Source: Actinobacteria bacterium Ga0077560 (GTDB taxonomy: Bacteria > Actinomycetota > Thermoleophilia > Miltoncostaeales > Miltoncostaeaceae). From it: a stretch of DNA of 64,000 bases. Made by a program: the position numbers and the translations under genes. The notes below the pieces were generated by a model that saw nothing but the letters and a program-made list of their open reading frames with translations, had not been told where the DNA came from and searched no databases. Below are positions 7,966 through 16,598 of this stretch, one piece after another (the stretch's first letter is position 1; each line of letters opens with the position of its first letter). The stretch lies in assembly GCA_001464275.1 (NCBI GenBank), contig LNFL01000163.1, forward strand, positions 1 to 64,000, written 5' to 3'.

Positions 7966-8711
7966 GCCTCCAGTCTGGGCGCCGGTCCTGAGCGCCGGCT
8001 TGACGTTCCCTGTGCGTTTCCTGAGTGCGACCCGGCCATCAGCACGTGGCCGGTGCCGCGCACGTGGTGGATCACCCGCGGGCGCCCGAGCGCCTCGAGC
8101 TTTCTGCGCAGTCCGCCCAGGTGCACCGGGAGCGGGTCGCTGGTACCCGCCGGGGCCGAGCCCCACAGGTGGCGGTGAATGACCGAGGACGCCAGGACAC
8201 GCTCCGGATTGCGCATGAAGAGCTCCAACAGGCGGAACTCCGTGGCGGTCAGCTCCAGCGCCTGCCCGGCGCGGGTGGCCCGGCGGGCCGCGGGATCGAG
8301 GACGATGTCGCCGCAGGACAGGGCCGCCGGGGCGGAGGAGGGGTGCGCGCGCCGCACCAGTCCCCGCAGGCGCGCCACGAGCTCCGGCAGCAGCAGCGGC
8401 AGGACCAGGTAGTCGTCGGCGCCGGCGTCCAGCCCGGCCGCGCGGGCACGCGGGTCATCCGCCCGCGCGACGAGCACCACCGGGACGCCGTTGCCCGCCT
8501 CGCGCAGCCGGCGGCACGCGGAGACCCCGTCGAGTCCCGGGATGTCGTCGGCGATGACCATCGCCAGGATCTCCGACCGGCCCGCCAGTCGGAGCACGGT
8601 CGGGCCGTCCCCGGCCAGCAGGGGTGTGAACCCCTCCCGGGCCAGGGCCCTGGCGAGGTCTCGGCGCATCGCCGGGTCCGGGTCGGCGATCAGGAGCCGA
8701 TCGGCCGGCAC
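7962..8711 (-). CDS. OmpR-family regulator with non-canonical receiver
   Basis: A 249-residue protein with receiver and winged-helix domains ('ELTATEFRLLELFMRNPERV' then 'VIHHVRGTGHVL'). The receiver is unusual: the phospho-acceptor position aligns with A54 ('VIADDIPGLDG'), the conserved Thr/Ser with A82, and the conserved Lys with L104 ('YLVLPLLLPE'). It therefore cannot use normal aspartyl phosphorylation and has no kinase directly adjacent. It uses a GTG start 4 bases after the FtsX stop and overlaps the next ATPase by 4 bases. It may bind DNA constitutively or respond to a ligand or partner. Confidence 0.85.
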   Translation of the reverse strand: MPADRLLIADPDPAMRRDLARALAREGFTPLLAGDGPTVLRLAGRSEILAMVIADDIPGLDGVSACRRLREAGNGVPVVLVARADDPRARAAGLDAGADDYLVLPLLLPELVARLRGLVRRAHPSSAPAALSCGDIVLDPAARRATRAGQALELTATEFRLLELFMRNPERVLASSVIHRHLWGSAPAGTSDPLPVHLGGLRRKLEALGRPRVIHHVRGTGHVLMAGSHSGNAQGTSSRRSGPAPRLEA

Positions 8712-8715
8712 GAGC

Positions 8716-9912
8716 TCACGCTCCGCGCAGCGCGTCGGTGGGCGAGAGTCGCGCGGCGCGCAGGGCCGGGTAGAGGCCCGCGACCGCGCCGATGCCGATG
8801 GCCGCGACCAGTCCGCCCAGCGGCGCGTAGGCGGGGATCAGGATCCCGCTGCCGCTGACCGCCGCATAGGCGACCGACACCCCGATCCCGAGGACGACCC
8901 CGAGCAGCCCGCCCAGCCCGGCCATGATCAGCGATTCGGTCAGGAACTGGCCGCCGACGTGCCGTGTGGTCGCCCCGAGCGCCCGCCGCAGGCCGATCTC
9001 CTGGCGTCGCTCGAGCACGGCGATGACCATGACGTTCGCCACACCGATGCCCCCCACCAGCAGCGCCACCAGGCCGAGCCCGAGGAACAGCGCGGTGAGG
9101 GCGTCGTCGGCGGCGGCGCGCGCCTCCAGCACGTCCGAGGGGCGGCTCACATCCACGGAGCTCGGATCGTCCGGGTTGGCCGTCGCGGCCAGGACGTCGC
9201 GGACCTGGTTGACCTGCCCGGGGTCGGTTCGGAGGTAGATCTTCGACGTGTCGGGTCGCTCACCGAACCCGAAGTGGCGGGTCGCGGCCGGGAAACCGAC
9301 CAAGGCCGAGCGGTCGAGGTCTCCCGCGAGCGGGAGCTCCTCGAGGATCCCGACCACCGTGAACCAACGATTCCCGATGTACACGCGGGTCCCCACGTCG
9401 GTGATGCCCAGTCGTTCGGCGGCCACGCTGCCGAGGACGACGCTCTCGAACGCGCCGTTCGCCGGCGTGATGAACGTCCCGGCGGCGACGGTTCCGGACA
9501 CCGTCTCCAGCAGCCCCGGCTCCACCGCCGTGACCTGGATGCCGCCGGTCTCGTTCTCGTCGACGTAGTCGGTGCGGCGCACCGTCGTGTCCAGGTTGGC
9601 GACCTCGGACACCTCGCGGACGGGGGTGATCCGGCCGATCATCGGACGGGCGGTGTCGGGGAGGGTGGCCTCGCCGCCGGCGAACGACTGGCCGGGGGCG
9701 ACCGACAGGAGGTTGGTGCCGAGGCTGTCGAGCTGGTTCAGCAGGTCGGAGCGGCTGGACTCCGAGATGCCGACGACGGCGACCAGGGCGGCGATGCCGA
9801 TCGCGATGCCCAGCACCGACAGGGCGGCCCGCATCCGGCGGGTCCGGAGCCCGAGCGCCCCCAGACGCAGAAGATCCCGTGGGAGCAGCCGGCTGGTGGG
9901 AGTGGGTGTCAT
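8716..9912 (-). CDS. MacB/FtsX-family ABC permease
   Basis: A 398-residue permease. An N-terminal transmembrane segment ('MRAALSVLGIAIGIAALVAV') is followed by a large MacB-type periplasmic domain of about 230 residues. Three C-terminal transmembrane segments contain the family pattern 'VMVIAVLERRQEIGLRRALG'. It starts at the ATG at 9912, which has GGAGG 6 bases upstream and overlaps the ATPase stop (TGATG); a GTG directly before it is possible. It works with the ATPase at 9912-10589 and the adaptor at 10586-11659 as a tripartite-like efflux or mechanotransmission pump. Confidence 0.92.
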   Translation of the reverse strand: MTPTPTSRLLPRDLLRLGALGLRTRRMRAALSVLGIAIGIAALVAVVGISESSRSDLLNQLDSLGTNLLSVAPGQSFAGGEATLPDTARPMIGRITPVREVSEVANLDTTVRRTDYVDENETGGIQVTAVEPGLLETVSGTVAAGTFITPANGAFESVVLGSVAAERLGITDVGTRVYIGNRWFTVVGILEELPLAGDLDRSALVGFPAATRHFGFGERPDTSKIYLRTDPGQVNQVRDVLAATANPDDPSSVDVSRPSDVLEARAAADDALTALFLGLGLVALLVGGIGVANVMVIAVLERRQEIGLRRALGATTRHVGGQFLTESLIMAGLGGLLGVVLGIGVSVAYAAVSGSGILIPAYAPLGGLVAAIGIGAVAGLYPALRAARLSPTDALRGA

Positions 9913-10589
9913 CACGACCTCCGGTCCCCGACGATCTGGCCGTCGCGGACCTGGACGCGTCGGGGCAGCGAGTCGGCCAGGTCCCGGTCATGGGTGATCA
10001 CGCACATGGTGGTGCCTTCCCGGTTGAGGGTCCGCAGCAGCCCCATGACCTCGGTGCCGACCCGGGAGTCCAGGTTGCCGGTGGGCTCGTCGGCGAACAC
10101 GATGGCGGGCCTGCCGACGATGGCCCTGGCGATCGCCACGCGCTGGCGCTCCCCGCCGGACAGCTTGGCCGGGACGTGGTCGAGCCGGTGGCCGAGCCCC
10201 ACATGGTCGAGTGCCTCGGTGGCCCGTGCGATGCGCTCGCCCGAGGGGATGCCGTGGTAGAGCAGCCCGGTGGCGACGTTCTCGACGGCGGAGATGCCGT
10301 CGATGAGGAAGAACTGCTGGAAGACGAACCCGATTCGGCGGCTTCGCAGGCCCGCCAGCCGCTCCTCCGAGAGCGCCGAGGCGTCCTCGCCGTCGACCAT
10401 CACCGTCCCGGCGCTGGGGCGGTCGAGAGTGCTCATGACGTGGAGCAGGGTGGTCTTCCCCGACCCGGATGGCCCCACGATCGCGGTGAGCTCTCCCCGG
10501 TCGATGCGGAGGTCGATGCCCCGGAGCGCCTCGACCCCGCCGGGGTACACCTTCCGGACGCCGCGGAGCTCGAGTGTGGGGGTGCTCAT
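9912..10589 (-). CDS. MacB/LolD-type ABC ATPase
   Basis: A 225-residue ATPase. Walker A is 'AIVGPSGSGKTTLLHVMSTL', the Q-loop lies in 'GFVFQQFFLIDG', the signature is 'LSGGERQRVAIARAIVG' and Walker B is 'IVFADEPTGNLD'. This is the compact form that pairs with FtsX-like permeases. Its start overlaps the adaptor stop in ATGA and its stop overlaps the permease start. Confidence 0.95.
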   Translation of the reverse strand: MSTPTLELRGVRKVYPGGVEALRGIDLRIDRGELTAIVGPSGSGKTTLLHVMSTLDRPSAGTVMVDGEDASALSEERLAGLRSRRIGFVFQQFFLIDGISAVENVATGLLYHGIPSGERIARATEALDHVGLGHRLDHVPAKLSGGERQRVAIARAIVGRPAIVFADEPTGNLDSRVGTEVMGLLRTLNREGTTMCVITHDRDLADSLPRRVQVRDGQIVGDRRS

Positions 10590-11659
10590 CGGGCCGTCAC
10601 CACCGTCGCGCCCTCGGCGACGTCCCCGGTCACCGCGACCCGCCCGTCGGCCGAGACGCCCGGTTCCACCCGCACGATGCGGTGGCTCCCGTCGGACTCG
10701 ACGACCTCGAGGCCGTACCCGCCCCCCTCCACCGCCAGCAGCGCGGTGATCGGCGCGACGAGCGCGTCCTTCTGGGTGGGACCGGCGATCTCGACGTCCA
10801 CTGGTGCCGAGTCGAGTTCCCGGATCGTCGCGTCGTCCTCGATGGCGACCGTCACGGCGATGGTGGGCGTTCCGCCCCCGCGGGGCTGCGTGGCCGTGGC
10901 CCCGACCTCGGTGACCGTCGCGTTCACCCGCTCCCCGGACGGCAGCTTCACGATGGCGACCCGCCCGGTCTGGAGGAGATCGGTTCGCCGGGCGTCCAGC
11001 TGCACGGTGACCGCCCGCGCGGTGAGGGTGGTCGTGAGCACGGGCTGCCCCGGCCGGGCCGGCTGGCCGACGGACAGCTGGTGGGATGCGATGCGCCGCG
11101 TCCCGGCGGGGAGGAAGACGACCTGCCCGAGGTCGACCCTGCCGGTGACCTCCGCCCCGATGTCGTCCTGCCAGCGTTCGACGGCGGCGGTCGTCGCGCC
11201 ATCCCAGTGCCGGTCGATGACGAGATCCCGGTCCTCGTCGTACCCCAGGGCCCGCAGGTTCGCCTCCAGCTGGCGCACGTCCGGCCCATCGTCCACACCG
11301 GACGCCAGCGGCCGGTATGCGGGCACCGAGCCGTACATCAGACGCACCGGCGCATCGTCGACCCGGTAGAGCACATCCCCGCGCGCCACCGTGGCGCCCT
11401 CGCCGGCCAGACGGGTGACGGTTCCCTGGGCGGTTGCGAGCACCGCCCGCTGGTCATCGAAGCCGAGGGTCCCCGAGACCGTCTCGCGTTCCGCGATGTC
11501 ATCCCGCGCGACCGTCGCGGTGCCCGTGCTGGGCTCGCCACGTCCATCGCCGTCATCGCCGCTCGCGGACGCGGCGATGAGCGCCCCTCCGGCGACGATC
11601 GCCGCGGCGACGGGCACGGCGATCCAGAGCCGCCGTGCGGTGAACATGCCACGGGTCAC
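10586..11659 (-). CDS. MacA-like periplasmic adaptor with peptidoglycan-binding module
   Basis: A 357-residue secreted or membrane-anchored protein with a signal/anchor at about residues 9-29. It has a biotinyl-lipoyl-like hairpin and an inserted peptidoglycan-binding-1 module ('GPDVRQLEANLRALGY' to 'VTGRVDLGQVVFLP'), then beta-barrel and membrane-proximal domains. This architecture is common in Gram-positive adaptors of MacB pumps and would dock the exporter to the cell wall. The GTG at 11659 overlaps the lipoprotein stop (GTGA) and has a GGGGG-rich Shine-Dalgarno. The ATG at 11647 is the alternative. Confidence 0.85.
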   Translation of the reverse strand: MTRGMFTARRLWIAVPVAAAIVAGGALIAASASGDDGDGRGEPSTGTATVARDDIAERETVSGTLGFDDQRAVLATAQGTVTRLAGEGATVARGDVLYRVDDAPVRLMYGSVPAYRPLASGVDDGPDVRQLEANLRALGYDEDRDLVIDRHWDGATTAAVERWQDDIGAEVTGRVDLGQVVFLPAGTRRIASHQLSVGQPARPGQPVLTTTLTARAVTVQLDARRTDLLQTGRVAIVKLPSGERVNATVTEVGATATQPRGGGTPTIAVTVAIEDDATIRELDSAPVDVEIAGPTQKDALVAPITALLAVEGGGYGLEVVESDGSHRIVRVEPGVSADGRVAVTGDVAEGATVVTAR

Positions 11660-12216
11660 CGCGCACCCCCGGGCAGCGAGATGAGGTCCTGGCAGGCCTC
11701 GATGGCGGCCTGCGCGTCCGGGTCGTTCGGGTCGATGCCCAGGGCGCCCGGCCCCACCTGCCCCGGCTGCGGATCCTTGACGTTCTCCAGCCCGTTCTCC
11801 CGCAGGCACCGGGCAACCCGCAGGAACTGATCGTTCTGCTCGGTCTGGTCGATCCCGAGCACCCCCTGGACGTCCTGGAGTTCCCGCTCGCACGCGTCTT
11901 GGCCGCGCTGCAACTCGTCCTGGTCGATGTTCCTCAGGTTGCCCGGGTCGAGTTGCAGATCGCCGTTCGCGTCCGGCGTGGGGTCGGGGAAATCGATGCC
12001 CTGGCCGCGCATGCACGACGCGAGGTCCAGCAACGCCTGATTGCGGTCCACCGAGGCCACCGTGGTCGCCACGGTGCCGGCGCCGTCATCGGCCCTCGCG
12101 ACGCCGGCCCCCTGGTCATCGTCGGAACCGCACCCGGCGAGCGCCGTCGCCGAGATGAGGAGGGCGGTGAGGCATCCCGCTGCCAGCAGGCGCTGTCGCA
12201 GACTGATGTGCGGCAT
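11656..12216 (-). CDS. Putative lipoprotein, first gene of exporter operon
   Basis: A 186-residue protein with signal peptide 'MPHISLRQRLLAAGCLTALL' and lipobox 'ALAGC' giving a lipidated Cys at about residue 28. The mature part is acidic, with an alpha-helical region containing 'DLASCMRGQGIDFPDPTPDA' and 'CLRENGLENVKDPQPG'. These two related Cys-containing units resemble actinobacterial hypothetical lipoproteins that accompany MacA-like adaptors. It leads the nine-gene unit and may be an accessory binding or sensing component. Function is unknown. Confidence 0.8.
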   Translation of the reverse strand: MPHISLRQRLLAAGCLTALLISATALAGCGSDDDQGAGVARADDGAGTVATTVASVDRNQALLDLASCMRGQGIDFPDPTPDANGDLQLDPGNLRNIDQDELQRGQDACERELQDVQGVLGIDQTEQNDQFLRVARCLRENGLENVKDPQPGQVGPGALGIDPNDPDAQAAIEACQDLISLPGGAR

Positions 12217-12240
12217 GAGGCTCCCATCGATCGGTTGGCC

Positions 12241-12279
12241 GTCCCATGGACCGGCGCCGGGTGGCGCCGGCCATGGGAC
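12241..12279 (-). terminator. Long hairpin upstream of exporter operon
   Basis: GTCCCATGG, one bulged A, CCGGCGCC, a GGGT loop, GGCGCCGG and CCATGGGAC form a 17-pair stem. It lies downstream of the minus-strand gene ending at 12340 and just before the lipoprotein start at 12216. It probably ends that upstream transcript and insulates the exporter operon. It could also act as a leader hairpin. Confidence 0.6.
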
Positions 12280-12339
12280 AGTTCTGACCGAGGGCCCTGT
12301 GGAACCCCTGTGGCGAGCCTTGGAAACGCCTGAGCGCGG

Positions 12340-12858
12340 TCAGGCCAGCGCGTTGAACCCGAAGCTGCGCTGGAGGAGGTCGGTGAACGCCCGGGCGTCG
12401 ACACCCGACTCCGCGCGGACCTGATTCCGGTCCTCACCCTGCATCAACCGGTCCAGCAGGCTCGCGATGTCATCCCCGCCGCCGAGGCCCTGAAGGCCCT
12501 GGAGCATCTGTGCCTTCATCTGCTCCATGTTCGGAGGCCGCAGCCCCTCCGAGTCGATGAGCTGGTTCACCATGCCCGCGGGGGGAGTCATGCCGCCCGG
12601 GGCGTTCACCGAGATCATCTCGGTCAGCTCCGCGCGACCGACGCCCTTGGCGCGGGCGACCTCGGCGAGGCTCGCCCCGCCGTTGAGCTGCGACGCGAGC
12701 TCATCCGCCGAGATTCCGAGCCCCTGCGCCACCGTGTCGATCATCTGGTCGCGCCTGGCCTGCATCTGCGACGGATCGAACGAGGGCATCCCCGCACCGC
12801 CGATTGCACCGATGTTCATGGCCGCCTCCGTGTTGGGTTCGCTTGCCGCTTCCGACAT
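12340..12858 (-). CDS. Small protein with 'SLAEVARAKGV' repeat-like motif
   Basis: A 172-residue soluble protein without signal peptide. The centre carries 'GISADELASQLNGGASLAEV', a motif found in actinobacterial hypotheticals where 'L..G.SLA.IA...GV' units repeat and resemble a short helix-turn-helix. A second, weaker unit ('NQVRAESGVDARAFTDLLQR') ends the protein. The ATG at 12858 has GGAGGGGA at good spacing; the ATG at 12819 also has a GGAGG and cannot be excluded. Function is unknown. Confidence 0.65.
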   Translation of the reverse strand: MSEAASEPNTEAAMNIGAIGGAGMPSFDPSQMQARRDQMIDTVAQGLGISADELASQLNGGASLAEVARAKGVGRAELTEMISVNAPGGMTPPAGMVNQLIDSEGLRPPNMEQMKAQMLQGLQGLGGGDDIASLLDRLMQGEDRNQVRAESGVDARAFTDLLQRSFGFNALA

Positions 12859-13152
12859 CGACTCCCCTCCACCCGGCCCGAGACAGGCGATCTTCATCCG
12901 CGGCGGTGAACGCCGTCCCCATCGCGGGCGAAGCCCGTGTGGACACCGCGCACGAAACGCAGGCGATCGCCGCGGTGGGGCGCGAAATGCGTCGAGCGCC
13001 GCGTGGTGCCGCATCGCCTACGGAACGGTGGCGGCCGTCTCGCGAGGGATGAAGCACCTGCACGTTCGTCCAGTTTTCGGCGAGTCAGGCCATTTGTATA
13101 CAGCCGTGGTCGAACCCCACGGTCGGCCCGTTCTCACGCTCAAGGAGCGCCC

Positions 13153-16100
13153 ATGTCGCATGTCTGCACGGGCCGCCGCGCCCGGCGCACCCTGTCCCTG
13201 ATGGTGGCCGCCGCGGGCCTCGCGGCGGTCGCGCCGCAGTCCGCGTCCGCGGCCCCCTCCTGCACCGCATCCGAGGGCGTGCGCACCTGCGCATTCCCCG
13301 GGGGAGGCGTGGAGCGGTGGACGGTGCCCGCCGACATCGACGGACCGCTCACGGTCACCGGCCGCGGCGGCGCCGGAGCCGAGACCGCCGGGAGGTTCTT
13401 CGGTCCCTCGAACCCCGGCGGGCGGCCGGCGCAGGTCACGGCCCGGTTCCCGCTCACCTCGGGAACGGAGGTCGCGGTGTTCGTCGGGGGTACCGGCGGG
13501 CGGGCGCAACTGGACCAGGTCCTGCCCCCGACGACGGTGGTCGACCCCGCCGCGCTGCTGCTCAACGACCCCTCCAACACCTCGTACCCACTGCTGGTCG
13601 CCGGCGGCGGGGGCGGCGCCGGCCGGGGAGTGGTCCTTGCCCAGGACGACGGCGCGCTGTCGGAATACGCGAGCGGCGGCGGCGGGGGCGACGCGGGCCT
13701 GCCCGGAGGTCGCGCTGAAACGGGGACGCCGGGCCAGACGCGGTTCAACGTGGGCGGCGGCGGCGGCGGCACGGGCGCCTTCTCGGGCGTGCAGGGGACG
13801 GGCGACGTCCTCCAGTTGCGCGCGGCCGGCCTCGGGGGCGCGGCCGGCATCGACACCAGTGCAAACGACCCCTTCAGCATCCGCTGCAACGTCCTGCCGG
13901 GGACGCGTGGAGCGGACGGCTCGAACAGCCTTGGCGGTCCGGCGGCCGGCGGGGGAGGCAAGGGCGGCGACGGCTTCACCGGCGGCGGTGCGGGCGGCAC
14001 CGGGGGGCAGGCCCCCGACTGCCAGACCACCTCCGGACGGTTGAACATCCCGGCGGGGCACGGGGGTGGCGGCGGCGGGTCGAGCTTCGTCGACTTCAGC
14101 GGCGCCCTCGTGACGGCGGAGCTCGCCAACCTGACCAACGGCGAGGCGGCGACGCTCTCGGTGAGTTACCGGATCCTGGGGCCGACCGCGACGATCGCCG
14201 CAGGAGGTGGCGGCGGAGACATCACCGTGTCCTTCGATGCCCCGGTGTCCGGTTTCGGAGCGCAGGACCTGCAGGTGACGTTGCCGGGCGGCCAGTCGGT
14301 GGGGCTCGGCACCCTCACCGGTGTGACCGTGATCGGCGACTCCCCCGGCACCTCGTTCACGGTGCGCGGTGTCGTGGCCGCGCTGCGGGCCGCCGGCTAC
14401 AGCCTCACGGGCACCCACACCATCACGATCGCCGACACCGGGGCGCCGATCGAAACCGCCGATACGGCCCGCCTTCGCGGCAACGCGTCGTTCAGCTGGG
14501 ATGTCCCGACCGTGTCGATCGTGGGGGCGCCCACCACGCCGGCGTTCACCCCGGCCGACGACGTCCGGATCGTTCCGTCCGCGGAGATCTCCGGGCTCGG
14601 TGTGGAGGACCTGCGCCTGCTGCGCGACGACGTCGTGGTGCCGCTCGACGGTGTGTCGGTGGACTTCGTGATCACGTTCACCGGGACCTACTACAGGGTC
14701 AACGGCCTCGGGGCGCTCACCGCGGCGCCGGGTGAGTACACCCTCACCGTGGACGCCACCGGGCTCACCGACACGCTCGGGAACCCGCTGCTGGGGGCAC
14801 AGCGGGTGATCTGGCAGAACCGGCGCCTGCTGGCGACCCTGGACGTGCCGACGGCCCCGCAGACCACGGGCATCGACACGGTGCCGGTGCTGTTCACCCG
14901 GGCCGTGTCGGGCCTGGACGCCGGGGACTTCGCCCTGGTGCGGCGTGGTGTCTCGAGCGACGTGTGCGGTGACGGGTTCTGCCCGGCGGGCGCCGAGGTC
15001 GCCATCTCGGGAACCGTGACGGGAGCGGACACGAACTGGCAGCTGTCCGGCCTGGCCGAGGAGACGGCCGGTGAGGGGATCTACACCCTCACGCTGAACG
15101 ACAACCTCGCCCCGGCGCCCCTTCGCGGCATCGCCGACGGCGTGAACGTGGAGGTGCCGGTGTCGGCGTCGTTCGTGGTGGACTTCGACGCGCCGACGGC
15201 GACCATCACCAGGAGCGCCGACCCGCCGGTGGGGGCCGACGACATCGTGTCGGTCCGGTTCAGCGAGCCCGTGAACGGCTTCGACATCTCCGATGTGACG
15301 CTCACCCGGAACGGCACCCCGGTCGACCTGACCGACATCGTCGGCTTCAACCCGATCCGGGAGCTGAACATCCTCAACACCACCGGGGTCCTCACCCCGG
15401 AGGGCACCTACGTCCTGACCGTCGCCCCGGGTGGGATCACCGACCAGCGCGCCGGCCGGGCGTTCGCCGGGGCGACCTCCACCTGGACGGTGAACCGTGC
15501 GCCCAGCGGGAGCTTCGGGACGCTCTCGCCCACCGACACGGCGGCCGCGGGCCGCACCACCCCGGTGAGCTCGGTGCCGGTCACCTTCACCGAGGAGGTG
15601 GTCGGGTTCGACGCCACCGACCTCTCCCTCACCCGCGACGGGCAGCCGGTGCCGCTCACCGGCGTGACGGTGTCGGGCAGCGGGACCACCTACACGGTGT
15701 CGGGGCTCGGCTCGGCGACGGTGCTTCCCGGCGCCTACGTGCTCTCGATCGCCGCCGGGTCAGGTATCCGTGACCTGTCGTTCACGGACCTGTCGGGCAC
15801 CCCGTCGGTGTCGTGGACGATGCAGAACATCACCCCGACCCTTCGGCCCCAGAACTCCCTGGCGGTCGCCGAGGGCAACCCGCCGGCGGGCGGAACCCTC
15901 TCGTTCCCGATCACCCTGGACCGCCCCGCCACCGCGGACGTCACGGTCAGCTGGGGCACCACCACCGGCGGCACCGCGACCGCGGGCACGGACTTCCGGA
16001 CCACGACCGGCACCGCCCGGATCCCCGCCGGGGCGACCGGCACCACGGTCACCGTCCCGGTGATCGCCGACACCCTGGACGAGCCGGACGAGACCGTGCA

Positions 16101-16521
16101 GATCCGGGTGACCGGTGTGACCGGCGGGGCGGTGCTCGGATCGACGGCGACGGCGACGGGCACGATCACCGACGACGACCCCACCCCCACCCTGTCGGTG
16201 GGCGACGTGCGGACCCTGGAGGGCCGCAACGGGCGGAGGACGGTCCAGGTCCCCGTGACGATCGCGACGCCCGGGACCAACCGGGTCACCATCGTCTGGA
16301 GCACCCGTAACGGCACCGCCACGGCGGGCAGCGATTACCGGCGCCGGACGGCCGAGACGCTCACGATCCCCGCCGGGGCGACCAGCGCGACCCTGAGCGT
16401 GCAGATCGAGGGCGACCGCACCCGCGAGCCCGACGAGACCTTCGAGGTCGTCATCGGACAGGTCCGCGGCGGCGCCATCGCCGACGGCACCGGGATCGTC
16501 ACCATCGTCAACGACGACTGA
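13153..16521 (+). CDS. Large secreted Gly-rich, Ig-like and Calx-beta protein
   Basis: A 1122-residue exported protein. AAGGAG precedes the ATG, and the signal peptide ends near 'APQSASAAPSC'. Residues about 50-330 are extremely Gly-rich ('GGGGGGGTGAFSG'-type). About 340-890 hold several roughly 115-residue Ig-like repeats with the pattern 'PVSGFDAxDxxL...G...VPL.GV...Y.V.GL'. Residues about 895-1122 are two Calx-beta domains, each ending 'ITDDD' or 'IVNDD' with the calcium-binding 'DEPDET' motif. No membrane anchor or sortase motif is visible. It is likely a surface or matrix protein with calcium-dependent folding. Confidence 0.88.
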   Translation: MSHVCTGRRARRTLSLMVAAAGLAAVAPQSASAAPSCTASEGVRTCAFPGGGVERWTVPADIDGPLTVTGRGGAGAETAGRFFGPSNPGGRPAQVTARFPLTSGTEVAVFVGGTGGRAQLDQVLPPTTVVDPAALLLNDPSNTSYPLLVAGGGGGAGRGVVLAQDDGALSEYASGGGGGDAGLPGGRAETGTPGQTRFNVGGGGGGTGAFSGVQGTGDVLQLRAAGLGGAAGIDTSANDPFSIRCNVLPGTRGADGSNSLGGPAAGGGGKGGDGFTGGGAGGTGGQAPDCQTTSGRLNIPAGHGGGGGGSSFVDFSGALVTAELANLTNGEAATLSVSYRILGPTATIAAGGGGGDITVSFDAPVSGFGAQDLQVTLPGGQSVGLGTLTGVTVIGDSPGTSFTVRGVVAALRAAGYSLTGTHTITIADTGAPIETADTARLRGNASFSWDVPTVSIVGAPTTPAFTPADDVRIVPSAEISGLGVEDLRLLRDDVVVPLDGVSVDFVITFTGTYYRVNGLGALTAAPGEYTLTVDATGLTDTLGNPLLGAQRVIWQNRRLLATLDVPTAPQTTGIDTVPVLFTRAVSGLDAGDFALVRRGVSSDVCGDGFCPAGAEVAISGTVTGADTNWQLSGLAEETAGEGIYTLTLNDNLAPAPLRGIADGVNVEVPVSASFVVDFDAPTATITRSADPPVGADDIVSVRFSEPVNGFDISDVTLTRNGTPVDLTDIVGFNPIRELNILNTTGVLTPEGTYVLTVAPGGITDQRAGRAFAGATSTWTVNRAPSGSFGTLSPTDTAAAGRTTPVSSVPVTFTEEVVGFDATDLSLTRDGQPVPLTGVTVSGSGTTYTVSGLGSATVLPGAYVLSIAAGSGIRDLSFTDLSGTPSVSWTMQNITPTLRPQNSLAVAEGNPPAGGTLSFPITLDRPATADVTVSWGTTTGGTATAGTDFRTTTGTARIPAGATGTTVTVPVIADTLDEPDETVQIRVTGVTGGAVLGSTATATGTITDDDPTPTLSVGDVRTLEGRNGRRTVQVPVTIATPGTNRVTIVWSTRNGTATAGSDYRRRTAETLTIPAGATSATLSVQIEGDRTREPDETFEVVIGQVRGGAIADGTGIVTIVNDD

Positions 16522-16535
16522 CCTGGGACGCGGGG

Positions 16536-16552
16536 GGGGCGCGACGCGCCCC
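16536..16552 (+). terminator. Short GC hairpin after secreted protein gene
   Basis: GGGGCG and CGCCCC around a 5-base loop, 15 bases after the stop at 16521 and next to a G-run. It is a likely transcription end between convergent genes. Confidence 0.45.
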
Positions 16553-16598
16553 ACCCGCACCACCCTCACGGGCTCGCCGGGTCGCCCCGGCCGGCCGT

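Noticed and set aside
8491..10260. 589-codon plus-strand frame over the FtsX permease and ATPase
   Set aside because: No recognisable motif; shadow of two strongly supported genes.
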